Origin: Aggregatilinea lenta
Lineage (GTDB): Bacteria; Chloroflexota; Anaerolineae; Aggregatilineales; Aggregatilineaceae
DNA: 64,000 nt
Direction of reading: 5' to 3'
Assembly (NCBI RefSeq): GCF_003569045.1
Contig: NZ_BFCB01000001.1
Span: 775,189 to 839,188, forward strand
Shown: in pieces, positions 1 to 8,895 of the stretch
Numbering within the stretch: position 1 is the stretch's first letter
Layout of the letters: each line of letters opens with the position of its first letter
Notes under the pieces: model-generated
Told to the model about the DNA's origin: nothing
Seen by the model: only the letters and a program-made list of their open reading frames with translations
Database searches by the model: none
Made by a program: the position numbers and the translations under genes

Positions 1-247
1 GGTAGTGACGCCGGTCGTGATGCACATCCTTGAAGCCACGCGCCACCGCTTGCGGATCGCCCAATTCGGCCAACGCGCGCCGACGTGCTACTTCGGGGGG
101 CACGCCCTGCCGGAGGAGATCGGCTGCCGTGTCTTCGAAATGGGCGGTCAATTCCGCTCGAATAGAGGCTGCCCACCGGGATGGGACGCCGCGAGTCGCT
201 TGGTCGAGCCACCGGTCCAGGTCTGTATGGGGGAGAGAGCCAGTCAC
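1..247 (-). CDS. Permease-prefix-domain membrane protein, 5' part only
   Basis: An open frame starts at GTG 247 and runs off the window edge, giving 82 codons. The GTG overlaps the TGA of the PadR gene (GTGA, 244-247), so the two are translationally coupled. The visible residues read ...RAELTAHFEDTAADLLRQG...ARRRALAELGDPQAVARGF, the helical pattern of the 'permease prefix' domain found at the N-terminus of ABC-type permeases or related membrane proteins encoded next to PadR regulators. The membrane part lies outside the window, so the function cannot be stated. The family is inferred from the motif and the PadR neighbour. Confidence 0.6.
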   Translation of the reverse strand, partial: MTGSLPHTDLDRWLDQATRGVPSRWAASIRAELTAHFEDTAADLLRQGVPPEVARRRALAELGDPQAVARGFKDVHHDRRHY

Positions 248-558
248 GAGGCACCTCCTAACAGCAGGTTGACGGCCTGCGAATAACGCTTCCATTCGTC
301 GGTTTGGCGGGCGAGTTCATGCTGTCCAGCCTCAGTCAAACGGTAGTAGCGGCGCAGCCGCCCGCCGACCGTTTCTTCAAATGCTTCGATCAGCCCACGC
401 CGCTCCAGATCGTGCAGAATGGGATAAAGCGTGCCCTCCGCGACACCCAGCACGCCTTCCGAACGCTGTTTGATGTCCTTGAGGATCGTGTAGCCGTGCC
501 TGGGGCCGGTCGAGAGCACGTGAAGGATCAGAAGCGGGAGATTGCCCTTGATGTTCAT
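244..558 (-). CDS. PadR family transcriptional regulator
   Basis: A 104-residue winged-helix regulator of the short PadR type. It opens MNIKGNLPLLILHVLSTGP, then HGYTILKDI, with the recognition region GTLYPILHDLERRGLIEA and the wing GRLRRYYRLTEAGQ. The length is right for a PadR protein with a short C-terminal dimerisation helix. I chose ATG 558 over an upstream ATG at 630 because homology starts here. PadR proteins usually repress their own operon and respond to ligands or envelope stress. Here the operon partner is the overlapping permease-prefix gene downstream. Confidence 0.88.
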   Translation of the reverse strand: MNIKGNLPLLILHVLSTGPRHGYTILKDIKQRSEGVLGVAEGTLYPILHDLERRGLIEAFEETVGGRLRRYYRLTEAGQHELARQTDEWKRYSQAVNLLLGGAS

Positions 559-709
559 TGTCGATACCTCGGATAACAATGCATCCTGGATAAGAATATC
601 ATACATCGGTGTCCGAGGCATGTCAATCACTGAGCGTGCTTGTAGTGCTCCGGTCGCGTTCGTTCGCGTGCCTCGAACCGGCCCGGATGTAAAAAGCTCT
701 ATACGAAAC

Positions 710-740
710 TTGACAAAGACAGGTGGAATTCGGGTACAAT
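710..740 (+). promoter_or_regulatory. Sigma70-type promoter for a candidate small RNA
   Basis: TTGACA at 710-715 and TACAAT at 735-740 are separated by 19 bp. No ORF on the plus strand starts downstream before a terminator-like hairpin at 790-818, so the promoter appears to drive a short non-coding transcript. Confidence 0.55.
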
Positions 741-746
741 AGAAAT

Positions 747-829
747 GTCGGCAGCCGGGAGGCTGTTTATGACGCGCATCATCCCATAACCCCGTCTGTT
801 CATCATTTGCAGGCGGGGATTTATGTTTT
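747..829 (+). ncRNA. Candidate small RNA (two hairpins, ends in terminator)
   Basis: About 80 nt follow a consensus-like promoter. The first hairpin is GCAGCC/GGCTGT with a GGGA (GNRA) tetraloop at 751-766. The second is a 9-bp stem, 790-798 with 810-818, followed by a U-rich run. I recognise no known RNA family. The polysaccharide gene on the other strand ends at 840, so this RNA would point towards that gene's 3' end. Alternative: a promoter remnant plus a terminator acting on antisense transcription. Confidence 0.4.
790..829 (+). terminator. Rho-independent terminator
   Basis: The arms CCCCGTCTG (790-798) and CAGGCGGGG (810-818) pair over 9 bp with one G-U pair and an 11-nt loop, followed by ATTTATGTTTTA. 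The U-rich side lies on the plus strand. Confidence 0.6.
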
Positions 830-839
830 AAAGGCCCGG

Positions 840-2729
840 TTACGGGGTCGTTTCAGTCGTCGCCAGCCGGTAGACGCGCGCGCCGTCGTTGTCGTAGACG
901 AGCTGCAAATAGGGCGCGGCGCTGACCGGCGTGGACAGGTACGAGGCCGCTTCGGGGATCGGCGCACGCCAGCGCAGCGCGTCGTCCAGGCTGCCGGGAT
1001 TGCCAAATACCTGCGGGACCAGCACGTACTGCACTCGGTAGTCGGCCAGCAGCGCGGCGTTGTCGGGGTTGGCGGGATCGTTCCAGAAGGCGCGCAGGGC
1101 CACCTGTTCCGCCTGGGCCAGCTCGTCATGCTGAAAGAACGGCTGCGGGCGGAAGTAAATCGTGTCGCGCTCGCTGATGACGGGGGCCCAGTCGCCTTCC
1201 TGTGGGCCGGGATGGTTGAGCACGCGCGCGTCTTCGGGCGTGTTGTTACGCAGCCATGCCATCGCGTCCACGTCCGCCTGCGACGAAAACGCACCGTAGA
1301 AATTCACCGTGTCTTTGCTGGCATCCAGCAGCGGATCGAAGTAGACAACCGCCGCCGCCAGCACCCCCGCGCCCAGGGCGATCACCGGAAGCGCCAGCCG
1401 CCCTACGAGGCGATCCATGCGCGCCGCGCCGATCAGCGTGCTCAGGCCCACCAGCGCCGTGCCGCCCAGGATCGTGTAGGGGATGATCGGGCCGTGCCAC
1501 GCGAGGCTGAAGGGGTAATCGTACTTCAGCAGCGGTTCGAGCAGGTCTGGGAAGGCGCGTTCGAGCAGGCCCGTCGTCGAAAACTCCGCAATGCCCACCA
1601 TCCACACCATGCCCAACCACTGCGCGGGACTGCGCTCGCGCAGGCCGATGCCTACGCCGATGGCGGCCAGCGCCACGACGATACCGCCGTGCATGAAGAC
1701 CAGCGTGCGCCAGTGATCCGCATCGACGGCGAACGGCGACTCAATGTCCGCGCCAAGCAGATCGCGGATGCTCAGCAGCCAGGGCGTCACCAGCAGCAGC
1801 GCCAGCGCCGGGATCACGATGGCAATTACACTCCAGCGCGCCAGCGTCGGGCGCGGGTGGGCCAGCACCAGGATCAGCAGCCAGGGCACATAGCCGATCA
1901 TCAGCGCGATGGTCGTGTCCGGCTGGCTGAGCGGGACCGCGGCCAGACAGGTTGCTGCTGCCACCGCACGCAGCCAGCCGCCCTCCTTGAGGAAGCCGAG
2001 CACGAAGGTCAGGAAGGCCAGCGAAAAGTCGAGTGCGAGCAGTGCGGTGTAATGCGAATCGAAGAAGGCGGTGATCATGCCGACGCCGATCACCGCGGCC
2101 AGCATGAACGCGCGCCCGGTGCGGCGGTTTTCCAGCTCGCAGCCGAGATCGTAGGCCAGCCACACGAACACGACCGCCGTCACAGCGCTGAAGGCGAGCT
2201 GCAGCGTCTGGATACCCAGGTCCAGCCGCGCGCTGAGATGGGCGATCAGGCCGGGGTAGGCGGGCGAATAGAGGTATTCGATCTCCGGATGCCAGGGGGC
2301 CAGGGTGGTGTAGTTCTGGCCGTCGCGCAGCGTCAGCGCCAGATAGCCGAAGCCCTGCGCGTCGGTGTCCAGCGGCACGGGCAGCGCCCACACCACGACC
2401 CCGAACGCGGCCACGATCAGGCCCAGGAACGCGACATCGCGCCCGGTTGGCCACAGCCACGCGGTGCGCTCCGGCGCGGCATTGTAATGCACGGCGGTCG
2501 TCAGGGCCGCCCCCGCGATCAGCAGGAACATGCCCAGCCACGCGGCGTCGCCCAGGCGTGGGAGCCATCCGCCGACCGGGGCCAGCAGCCACGTCGAATC
2601 GACCACCAGCGCCAGGAACAGAACCGTGCCCAGCCCGACGCGCGCGCCGCGCGTGGGCAGGATCGAGGCCGCCAGGACGCCGATGCCCAACAGAATCGCG
2701 GCCAGCGCCAGATAGGCCAGGACACTCAT
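840..2729 (-). CDS. Polytopic membrane protein of polysaccharide cluster
   Basis: A 629-residue protein with about a dozen hydrophobic segments from the N-terminus to about residue 470, then a soluble C-terminal domain beginning MAWLRNNTPEDARVLNHPG. That 'W-x-R-x-N-T-P' start is common in the exported domains of large GT-C-like membrane proteins. AGGAG precedes ATG 2729 by a normal distance. It is the last gene of the glycosyltransferase cluster on this strand. It may be a lipid-linked-sugar glycosyltransferase or a polymer-handling protein. I see no clear catalytic DxD or E residue in the first loop, so the enzyme activity is unassigned. Confidence 0.7.
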   Translation of the reverse strand: MSVLAYLALAAILLGIGVLAASILPTRGARVGLGTVLFLALVVDSTWLLAPVGGWLPRLGDAAWLGMFLLIAGAALTTAVHYNAAPERTAWLWPTGRDVAFLGLIVAAFGVVVWALPVPLDTDAQGFGYLALTLRDGQNYTTLAPWHPEIEYLYSPAYPGLIAHLSARLDLGIQTLQLAFSAVTAVVFVWLAYDLGCELENRRTGRAFMLAAVIGVGMITAFFDSHYTALLALDFSLAFLTFVLGFLKEGGWLRAVAAATCLAAVPLSQPDTTIALMIGYVPWLLILVLAHPRPTLARWSVIAIVIPALALLLVTPWLLSIRDLLGADIESPFAVDADHWRTLVFMHGGIVVALAAIGVGIGLRERSPAQWLGMVWMVGIAEFSTTGLLERAFPDLLEPLLKYDYPFSLAWHGPIIPYTILGGTALVGLSTLIGAARMDRLVGRLALPVIALGAGVLAAAVVYFDPLLDASKDTVNFYGAFSSQADVDAMAWLRNNTPEDARVLNHPGPQEGDWAPVISERDTIYFRPQPFFQHDELAQAEQVALRAFWNDPANPDNAALLADYRVQYVLVPQVFGNPGSLDDALRWRAPIPEAASYLSTPVSAAPYLQLVYDNDGARVYRLATTETTP

Positions 2730-2815
2730 GCAAGCTGCTCCTGTGCTTGAGAAGTGGAACCCATTCCGTCCCCTAACCCGCCTGGGGTGGACCGTTCATT
2801 GGCAGAGCATGCCGC

Positions 2816-4003
2816 TTACAGATAGCCGCGAATCACGTCCACGAGCTGCTGCGCACGGTGGCGGTAAGTGTGTTCCTTCAATAACCGTTCGCGCGCCGCC
2901 TGTCCAATGGTACGCCGGGCCTCGTCGTGGCGCAATAACCAGTCGTAGCGCTCGGTGGCTTCTTCTGCGCTGTGCACGACGACCAGTTCTTTTTCCGGCT
3001 CGAACCACGTCTCGATGCCTTCGTACGGATTACACACCATGCAGGCGCCCATCGCCGCCAGCTCGAAGGGCCGCGCGCTGGACGAGGCAAACACCGAGGC
3101 GTGCGCCTTGCGCGTGATGACGAGGTCGAGCTTGCTGCGGCAGGCGTATTCGCGCAGCTTGCTGAACGACAGGTACGGCAGCCGCTCTACGTCGCCCAGC
3201 TCGCCCAGGTTCGTGCCCCGCACGGCGAAGCGCCGCTCCGGCAGGGCGCGTTTGGCGTCGCGCAGCATGGCGTCGATCCACTCCGCGCGGTACTCGCGCC
3301 CGTGGCCGTAGAAGAACACGTCCAGGTCCTGCGTTACGTCCAGCGGTGCGAACAGGTCGGGGTCCGCCGCGTAATAGAGCGCGTGCACGTCGCGCGCGCC
3401 GAGCGCTTTCAGCGCGTCCGATCCGCCCAGGCTGTTTGAGAAGAACGCCGTGTATTCGGACGGATCGGCGTCCTGGTAGATGCGGAAGCCGCTGGCGAAA
3501 CCACGAAAGGTCGGCAGACTGGCGGGCACGTCGCCGTCATAGAAGAACACCGGCTTGTTGTATTTTGTGGTGATGTGCTGCGCGAGGCCGGAAATGTGGT
3601 TGAGCGGCACGGTGATCACCAGCACGGCGTCCACGTCTGGCTGCTGCGCCAGCAGGCGATCCGTGGCGTGAATCCAGCGCGGCGCGACGACCGTGCGCGC
3701 AACGCGGCGCACCGCCCGGTCGGAGAGGCTTTCGTGCTCGACCTGCGTTCCGGCGGCCTGGGTTTGCCGCGTGCCCGTCACACGCCGGACCACATCCCGC
3801 GCGGCCTTGAACGCGTCGCCTTCTCGCCGGGCCGGGTTGGGGGCGGCCTGCCACCAGGGGGTCTCGATCGCCGGACCCTGGTAGGGCGCGGCGATGACCT
3901 CCACGCCGATCTCGTACAACGCCTTGAACAGCTGCCACCATGAGGGCGTAGCGCTGAACGGCTGCGTCAGGTCCAGTGACGACACGATCACGAACAACTT
4001 CAT
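2816..4003 (-). CDS. CgeB-like glycosyltransferase
   Basis: A 395-residue protein that fits the CgeB/YkvP glycosyltransferase-like family. The N-terminal Rossmann half starts MKLFVIVSSLDLTQPF. The C-terminal half contains FYGHGREYRAEWIDAML, a 'SARPFELAAMGACMV' stretch that replaces the E-x7-E region of GT4 enzymes, and the usual closing segment RLLKEHTYRHRAQQLVDVI. AAGGAG lies 6 nt before ATG 4003. It probably transfers a sugar in the cytoplasm during assembly of the surface glycan made by this cluster. Donor and acceptor cannot be read from the sequence. Confidence 0.75.
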   Translation of the reverse strand: MKLFVIVSSLDLTQPFSATPSWWQLFKALYEIGVEVIAAPYQGPAIETPWWQAAPNPARREGDAFKAARDVVRRVTGTRQTQAAGTQVEHESLSDRAVRRVARTVVAPRWIHATDRLLAQQPDVDAVLVITVPLNHISGLAQHITTKYNKPVFFYDGDVPASLPTFRGFASGFRIYQDADPSEYTAFFSNSLGGSDALKALGARDVHALYYAADPDLFAPLDVTQDLDVFFYGHGREYRAEWIDAMLRDAKRALPERRFAVRGTNLGELGDVERLPYLSFSKLREYACRSKLDLVITRKAHASVFASSSARPFELAAMGACMVCNPYEGIETWFEPEKELVVVHSAEEATERYDWLLRHDEARRTIGQAARERLLKEHTYRHRAQQLVDVIRGYL

Positions 4004-4028
4004 AGGATCTCCTTCGCGCCGTCCCGAC

Positions 4029-5282
4029 TCATTTTGCGCGCCGCGCGATGGCCCGCTTGTAGACGGCCAGCATCGATTCAGTGTAGTGCTTCAGCGTGAA
4101 CTGCTCGCGGACGCGCGCCTGTCCCGCCGCCCCCAGCCGTGCGCGCAGCGATTCGTCGGTCAGCAGGCGCGTCAGGCGGTCGGCCAGCGTCTCGACGTCG
4201 TAGGGGTTGACCACGTAGCCCGTTTCGCCATCGATCACGGCTTCCTGCGCGCCGCCGAAGCACGTTGTCACCGGCGGCGCGCCCGCCGCCATACCTTCGA
4301 GGTTGATCGTCGGGAACGAGTCGAAGCAGACCGACGGCGACGCGACCACATCCGCCAGCCCGTAGGCCGCCGCGAGGTCGGGACCTTCCAGCCAGCCGCC
4401 GAGCACGATCCGGTCCGCCAGATCGGGATTTTCCGCCAGGACCTGATCGGTATAGGCCGAGGGGCGTGCCAGCACCAGCAGCGACACCTCCGGCACGGTT
4501 TGCCGCACGCGCCGCAGGGCGTCCAGAAGCTGCGCCGTGCCTTTTTCGCGGCTGAGCCGCCCGCCGAACAGGATCACGCGCCGCCCCTCCAGCCCGTAGC
4601 GGTGGCGCAGGTGATCGATGCGCGCAGGCGTGGTGGCGAATGCTGCCGGATCGAGGCCGTTGTGCACCACCTCGAACGGCGGCAGGCGGTTGGCTTCCAG
4701 CGCGGCCTTCAGCGCGCCGCTGACCGCGATGCGCTCGTCGGTGTAATACGTCATCGTGTGCCGGATCGACAGGTTACGCGCCGGGTTCCAGCGGAAGCGC
4801 ATCTGCCGCACGTTATAGCCGAATGGCAGACGGTACTCCCAGCCGTCGCGTTGGTCGGGTTGGGCCGGGTCGATGAAGCGGGTCAGCTTGGCATAGGCGA
4901 AGGGCATCACGTCGTGCGCGGTGAACACGGTCGGCACGCCGATCACGTGCGCGATCACGAGGCTGTGATAGCTCAGGTGCATACTGATCGAGTGGGCGTG
5001 CACCACATCCGGGTGCAGCTTGCGCAGCAGTGGGTTGAGCGGCACGACGGTCAGCGGGTTGAACAGGCTCAGCCATGCCGAGAAGCGTTCGGGGTAATCG
5101 GAGCGCAGCACGTGCACAGGGGCGCTGTTGCGCGTTTCGACGCGCGCGTGGTCGCGCGCGGTGGTGATGAACGTAACCCGGTGCCCTTCCCCGATCAGTC
5201 CATGCCCAAGCTGCCACGCGATCTTGCCCGCGCCGCCGGGGCTGTCTGGGGGAAGGGTATCACTCAGAATGACGATATGCAT
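4029..5282 (-). CDS. GT4 family glycosyltransferase
   Basis: A 417-residue GT-B fold enzyme. N-terminal domain: MHIVILSDTLPPDSPGGAGK, a nucleotide-sugar transferase start with the glycine-rich acceptor loop. C-terminal donor domain: FGGRLSREKGTAQLLDAL, then SPSVCFDSFPTINLEGMAAG and EAVIDGETGYVVNPYD, the E-x7-E type donor site of GT4 retaining enzymes. ATG 5282 has no good SD. The sequence just upstream (5283-5322) is a family C repeat, so this gene may begin a new transcription unit or be poorly translated. Role inferred: one sugar addition in exopolysaccharide or O-glycan synthesis. Confidence 0.85.
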   Translation of the reverse strand: MHIVILSDTLPPDSPGGAGKIAWQLGHGLIGEGHRVTFITTARDHARVETRNSAPVHVLRSDYPERFSAWLSLFNPLTVVPLNPLLRKLHPDVVHAHSISMHLSYHSLVIAHVIGVPTVFTAHDVMPFAYAKLTRFIDPAQPDQRDGWEYRLPFGYNVRQMRFRWNPARNLSIRHTMTYYTDERIAVSGALKAALEANRLPPFEVVHNGLDPAAFATTPARIDHLRHRYGLEGRRVILFGGRLSREKGTAQLLDALRRVRQTVPEVSLLVLARPSAYTDQVLAENPDLADRIVLGGWLEGPDLAAAYGLADVVASPSVCFDSFPTINLEGMAAGAPPVTTCFGGAQEAVIDGETGYVVNPYDVETLADRLTRLLTDESLRARLGAAGQARVREQFTLKHYTESMLAVYKRAIARRAK

Positions 5283-5322
5283 GATAGTCGTTAGTAATCA
5301 GTGCTTGGTTGTTAGTTAAAGC
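5283..5322. repeat. Family C repeat (copy C1)
   Basis: TAGTCGTTAGTAATCAGT and GGTTGTTAGTTAAAG are the reverse-oriented version of the CTAACnnCTAA-rich stretches seen in many intergenic gaps of this window. It abuts the start codon of the gene at 5282. Confidence 0.5.
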
Positions 5323-5413
5323 CAGACAGAGACGGCAGCGCGATGTCGAAGGGCAGGATCGCATATTGTACCTGCTAATGGGGCCGCTGTTCACCCAATC
5401 GCCCGCGTGTGTC

Positions 5414-5449
5414 CCAACAACTAGAGACTAACGACTAAAAACTGCTTTT
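5414..5449. repeat. Family C repeat (copy C2)
   Basis: Contains GACTAACGACTAAAAACTG, close to copy C5 (23851-23888). With C1 it fills most of the 194-bp gap 5283-5476; I see no gene in that gap. Confidence 0.55.
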
Positions 5450-5476
5450 CGCAAGCGTAAAGTCCGGTGGCGGGTG

Positions 5477-6574
5477 TCAGGGGAGACAGCGGGCGTACAG
5501 CGCGCGCACGCGCTCGGCCACGGCGGACCAGTCCTGCGTCTGCGCGTAGCGGCGGCCCGCCGCGCCCATCTGCGTGCGCAGATCCGCGTCAGACAGCAGG
5601 CGGGTGATCGCATCTGCCAGGGCGGAGGCATCGTCCTGCGGCACGAGCAGCCCGGTTTCGCCCTCGATCACGGCTTCTTCCACGCCGCTGCCGCGCGTCC
5701 CGACCACCGGCAGCCCGGCGGCGGACGCTTCCAGAAATACGAGTCCGAAGCCCTCGAAGCGATCCCCGACCGACAGCGACGGCAGCGCAAACACGTCCGC
5801 GCCCTGATACCAACCGAGCAGCGCCTCTTCGGGGATCTGGCCGGGCAGATCGACGGCATCGTCCAGGCCGAGCGCCGCGATCCGCGCGCGGATCTGATCG
5901 GCATACGCGGCGTCGTGCCGTCCGGTGACGACCAGTCGCGCGTCGGGGATCACCGTGCGGACCTGGGCCAACGCCTCGACCAGCAGGCGCGTGCCCTTGC
6001 GCGGCTTGACTCCGCCGGAGGCCAGGATCGTCGGGCCACGTATGTCCGGCGCGGGCGCGGGACTCTGGAAACGCGCGAAGTGCACGCCGTTGCGGATGGC
6101 GGTCACGTCTGCGCCGGGTAGCGCCGCGCGGACCTGCCCCGCCGTGTAGTCGCTGACCGCGATCAGGTGCGCGTGACGGTACGCGCGGCGGTAGAGCGCG
6201 CCCACGCCGCGCCGCCGGACCGTCTGCGGCACATAGGTCCCGTGGGCCGTCACTACCAGGGGGCGTTTGCCCGCAATCCACGCGCCGAGCGGCGCGTACG
6301 GCTCCGCGACGACATGCACGAGGTCGCAGCCCTGAATCGCGGCGCGGGCGGCGGGGAGGCTCCCCAGCAGGCGCGGCAGAAAGAATCGCACCGGGGGCAC
6401 GAGCTGCGGCAGGGCGTCGCGGATTTCCACACCCTCGGGACCGGAGCGCGCGCCGCGCTGCGTGACCGCGACGACCTCCACGCCCTGCGCGGTTAATGCC
6501 GCCGCGAGGTCGTGCGCGTAGCGCGCCCAGCCGTAGGTCGGGTCGATTTCGGGCGTCAAGAACGCGATCCGCAT
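5477..6574 (-). CDS. GT4 family glycosyltransferase
   Basis: 365 residues from ATG 6574, preceded by GAGGCGGG. The frame extends further upstream, but that part is shadow of the neighbouring gene. N-terminus MRIAFLTPEIDPTYGWARYA; donor domain LASGGVKPRKGTRLLVEALA, VGDRFEGFGLVFLEASAAG and GVEEAVIEGETGLLVPQDD carry the GT4 hallmarks. The start lies 19 bp inside the 3' end of the upstream glycosyltransferase (6556), indicating co-translation. Cytoplasmic sugar transfer for the surface glycan; donor specificity unknown. Confidence 0.87.
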   Translation of the reverse strand: MRIAFLTPEIDPTYGWARYAHDLAAALTAQGVEVVAVTQRGARSGPEGVEIRDALPQLVPPVRFFLPRLLGSLPAARAAIQGCDLVHVVAEPYAPLGAWIAGKRPLVVTAHGTYVPQTVRRRGVGALYRRAYRHAHLIAVSDYTAGQVRAALPGADVTAIRNGVHFARFQSPAPAPDIRGPTILASGGVKPRKGTRLLVEALAQVRTVIPDARLVVTGRHDAAYADQIRARIAALGLDDAVDLPGQIPEEALLGWYQGADVFALPSLSVGDRFEGFGLVFLEASAAGLPVVGTRGSGVEEAVIEGETGLLVPQDDASALADAITRLLSDADLRTQMGAAGRRYAQTQDWSAVAERVRALYARCLP

Positions 6575-7758
6575 CCCGCCTCCACAAATGCACGAATACG
6601 CGCCGCGCGCGCGTCCCAGGTGTAATGCGCCACATCGCGCCGGGCCTGATCCGCCAACTGCTCGCGCAGATCCGCGTCCGTCGCCAGCCGGGCGATCGCG
6701 TCCGCGAAGGCCGCCGCGTTGCCCGGCGGGCACAGCAGCGCCGACTCGCCGTCGCGCACGACTTCCGCCGTGCTGGGCAGGTCGGAGGCCAGCACCGTGC
6801 AGCCCGCCGCCATGTACTCGAACAGCTTGATCGCGGAGGCGTAATAGGCGAAGTGCTCGGTCCAGGGCAGCGGCATGACCCCGACGTCCATCGCGGCCAG
6901 ATAGCGCGGCACGTCGCCAGGCGGGACCTGCCCCACGGCGCGCAGCCGCGCCGGGTCCAGGCCGAGCGCGATCCACTGCGCGCGCAGCGCGTCGATGCCC
7001 GCCTGCGGCCCGCCGACCAGCAGCAGATCGACCGCCGCGCCGTTTTCCGCCGCCAGCGCCACGGCGTCGATCAGCGTATCCAGGCCCTTGCCCATGCGCA
7101 TGGTGTGCACCTGCCCCACGTAGCCGAGCACGACCGCCTCCAGCGGCAGGCCGAGCGCGGCGCGTGCCTCTGCACGCGCGGGTAGATCCGCGAATCGTGC
7201 CAGCCGCACGCCGTCGTGCTCCACCTGGAGACGGGTCGCGCCGCGTTTACGCAGCTCGTCCGCGAGGTGCGCCGTCACCGGGATCGCGCAGGCACGCCGC
7301 AGCACCCACGCCTGCATGCGCTGGCCGGGGCCGTGGTGAAGCTGGTGCACTTCGTAGACCAGCGCCGCGCGGGGCCGCACGAGGTGCGCCAACGCCGCAA
7401 TCCACACGTCGCGCGTGAAGATCACGTCCGGGCGGCGGAACAGGAGCCAGATCGCCAGCGACAGTAGATAGGTCAGCGTTTGCAGGGCGAAGGGGATCAA
7501 CTGCCAGCGCACCGGCACGCGATCGATCAGGTCCAGCGTCGGCAGGCGGCGGAAGGCGAAGGTCCGTGCCACGCCGTAATAACTCCACAGGTCGCGCGCG
7601 CCGGGCAGATTCGGCACGCCGCGGCGGCGGGAGGTGACGAGCGTTACGTCATAGCCCGCCCCGGCCAGCGCCTCGGCCATCTGCACGATCTGCAAGCCGT
7701 GCGCTTTTTCGGTCGGCAGGCGGTTGTTGGCGAGGTAGAACAGGCGCGGCCCGCTCAC
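6556..7758 (-). CDS. GT4 family glycosyltransferase
   Basis: 400 residues. N-terminal MSGPRLFYLANNRLPTEKAH, then TYLLSLAIWLLFRRPDVIFT, a hydrophobic patch typical of membrane-associated GT-B enzymes. Donor site: KLFEYMAAGCTVLASDLPST followed by AEVVRDGESALLCPPGN. It overlaps the upstream gene by ATGA (7755-7758) and the downstream gene by 19 bp, so it sits inside a tightly coupled run of transferases. Family assignment is firm; the linkage made is unknown. Confidence 0.87.
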   Translation of the reverse strand: MSGPRLFYLANNRLPTEKAHGLQIVQMAEALAGAGYDVTLVTSRRRGVPNLPGARDLWSYYGVARTFAFRRLPTLDLIDRVPVRWQLIPFALQTLTYLLSLAIWLLFRRPDVIFTRDVWIAALAHLVRPRAALVYEVHQLHHGPGQRMQAWVLRRACAIPVTAHLADELRKRGATRLQVEHDGVRLARFADLPARAEARAALGLPLEAVVLGYVGQVHTMRMGKGLDTLIDAVALAAENGAAVDLLLVGGPQAGIDALRAQWIALGLDPARLRAVGQVPPGDVPRYLAAMDVGVMPLPWTEHFAYYASAIKLFEYMAAGCTVLASDLPSTAEVVRDGESALLCPPGNAAAFADAIARLATDADLREQLADQARRDVAHYTWDARAARIRAFVEAGCGSRS

Positions 7759-8825
7759 CGGGCCCCTTCCCGCATCAGATCGACCATGCGCGCCATCAGG
7801 CGGTCCAGGCCGTGCTCGGCGGCGGTGCGCGCGCGCAGGTCCAGGCCCATCGCCGCGCGCTGCTCCGGCGTGCGTTCTAGCAGCGCCGCGATACGATCCG
7901 CGACGCCCGTCACGTCGTCGGGCCTGTCTACCGAGAGCGCCTCGCGGTGTTCGCCCAGCAGATTGTTAAACGCCGGGTTCGAGACGATGACCGGACAGCC
8001 GGTGAGCATCGCTTCCAGCGCGGATTTATCGAACAGTCCGACCGGGCTGAGGTTGGTGACGATCGAGGTGCGGCGGTAGAGCGCGATCATCTCGTCCGGC
8101 TCGTGCGCTCCCAGGAACTTAAAGTAGTCCGCGCTGAAGCCCAACTCGTTGCGCCGCCGGATCAACTGCTGCAAATATTCCTCGTCGCCGGGCGCGGCGG
8201 TCGTGCCGACCACGGCGAAGCGCACCGGGGGATCCCCGTAGCGGTCGCGCAGCAGGGCGGCGGCGTCGAGCAGGATATGGTGGTGCTTGATCGGGCTGAC
8301 GCGGCCCACGGCGATCACCAGCGGCGGCTCGTCGGGCGGCTGGCCGCCGGGCGAATAACGCTCGGTATCGACGCCGTGGCCCATGACGCGCACCTTCGGG
8401 CTTTGAATCGGGAAACTGGTGTCGGTCGCGGTGGTGATCCAGCGCGACGCGGCCAGCGCCAGCCGCAGCTCCAGGCTGACCTGCCTGTGCGTGAACCACA
8501 ACATCTGCGGCGTGTGGAACGCGGCGGCGTAGGGTGCGGCCAGCCACGTATAACGGGGCGTCATGTGGCTGAAGATCACGTCCGCGTCGCGGCCCAGATC
8601 CATCAGCGCGCGGTGGAAGCCCGCCAGCTCGCGCAGGCGGTTGTGGCCGCGCTCTTTGCCCATCGAGGTGACGGTCACGTTGGCGGGCAGATCGGCCTTG
8701 CCCGCTTCCAGCGTCAGCACATCGAGGTGATCGACATGCGCGGCTAGCGCGCGAATCCAGCCCACGGTGAAGCCACGCAGCCATTCCCGCTCGTCAACGA
8801 GCTGGACGATCATCAATACGCGCAT
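7755..8825 (-). CDS. GT4-like glycosyltransferase
   Basis: 356 residues. MRVLMIVQLVDEREWLRGFT opens the acceptor domain. The donor domain shows AVGRVSPIKHHHILLDAAA and FDKSALEAMLTGCPVIVSNP, an E-containing donor loop more diverged than in its neighbours. It ends in ATGA overlap with the next gene (7755-7758). Upstream of ATG 8825 there is a 70-bp gap with no obvious promoter. Role inferred from family and cluster: glycan assembly in the cytoplasm. Confidence 0.82.
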   Translation of the reverse strand: MRVLMIVQLVDEREWLRGFTVGWIRALAAHVDHLDVLTLEAGKADLPANVTVTSMGKERGHNRLRELAGFHRALMDLGRDADVIFSHMTPRYTWLAAPYAAAFHTPQMLWFTHRQVSLELRLALAASRWITTATDTSFPIQSPKVRVMGHGVDTERYSPGGQPPDEPPLVIAVGRVSPIKHHHILLDAAALLRDRYGDPPVRFAVVGTTAAPGDEEYLQQLIRRRNELGFSADYFKFLGAHEPDEMIALYRRTSIVTNLSPVGLFDKSALEAMLTGCPVIVSNPAFNNLLGEHREALSVDRPDDVTGVADRIAALLERTPEQRAAMGLDLRARTAAEHGLDRLMARMVDLMREGAR

Positions 8826-8895
8826 AGAGTTATCTACTCCCAGTGTAACGCGTGGTATGCCAGGCAGACCTCACCCCCGGGGATGAGGTTTTGCA

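Noticed and set aside
723-2750. 675-codon plus-strand ORF opposite the polytopic membrane protein
   Set aside because: Composition is Arg/Gln/His/Gly-rich, as expected for the antisense of a GC-rich gene; it has no domain or SD, and the minus-strand gene has clear membrane topology.
5477-6976. 499-codon version of the GT4 gene
   Set aside because: The extra N-terminal 134 codons are the out-of-frame shadow of the upstream transferase; ATG 6574 starts the GT fold and has an SD.
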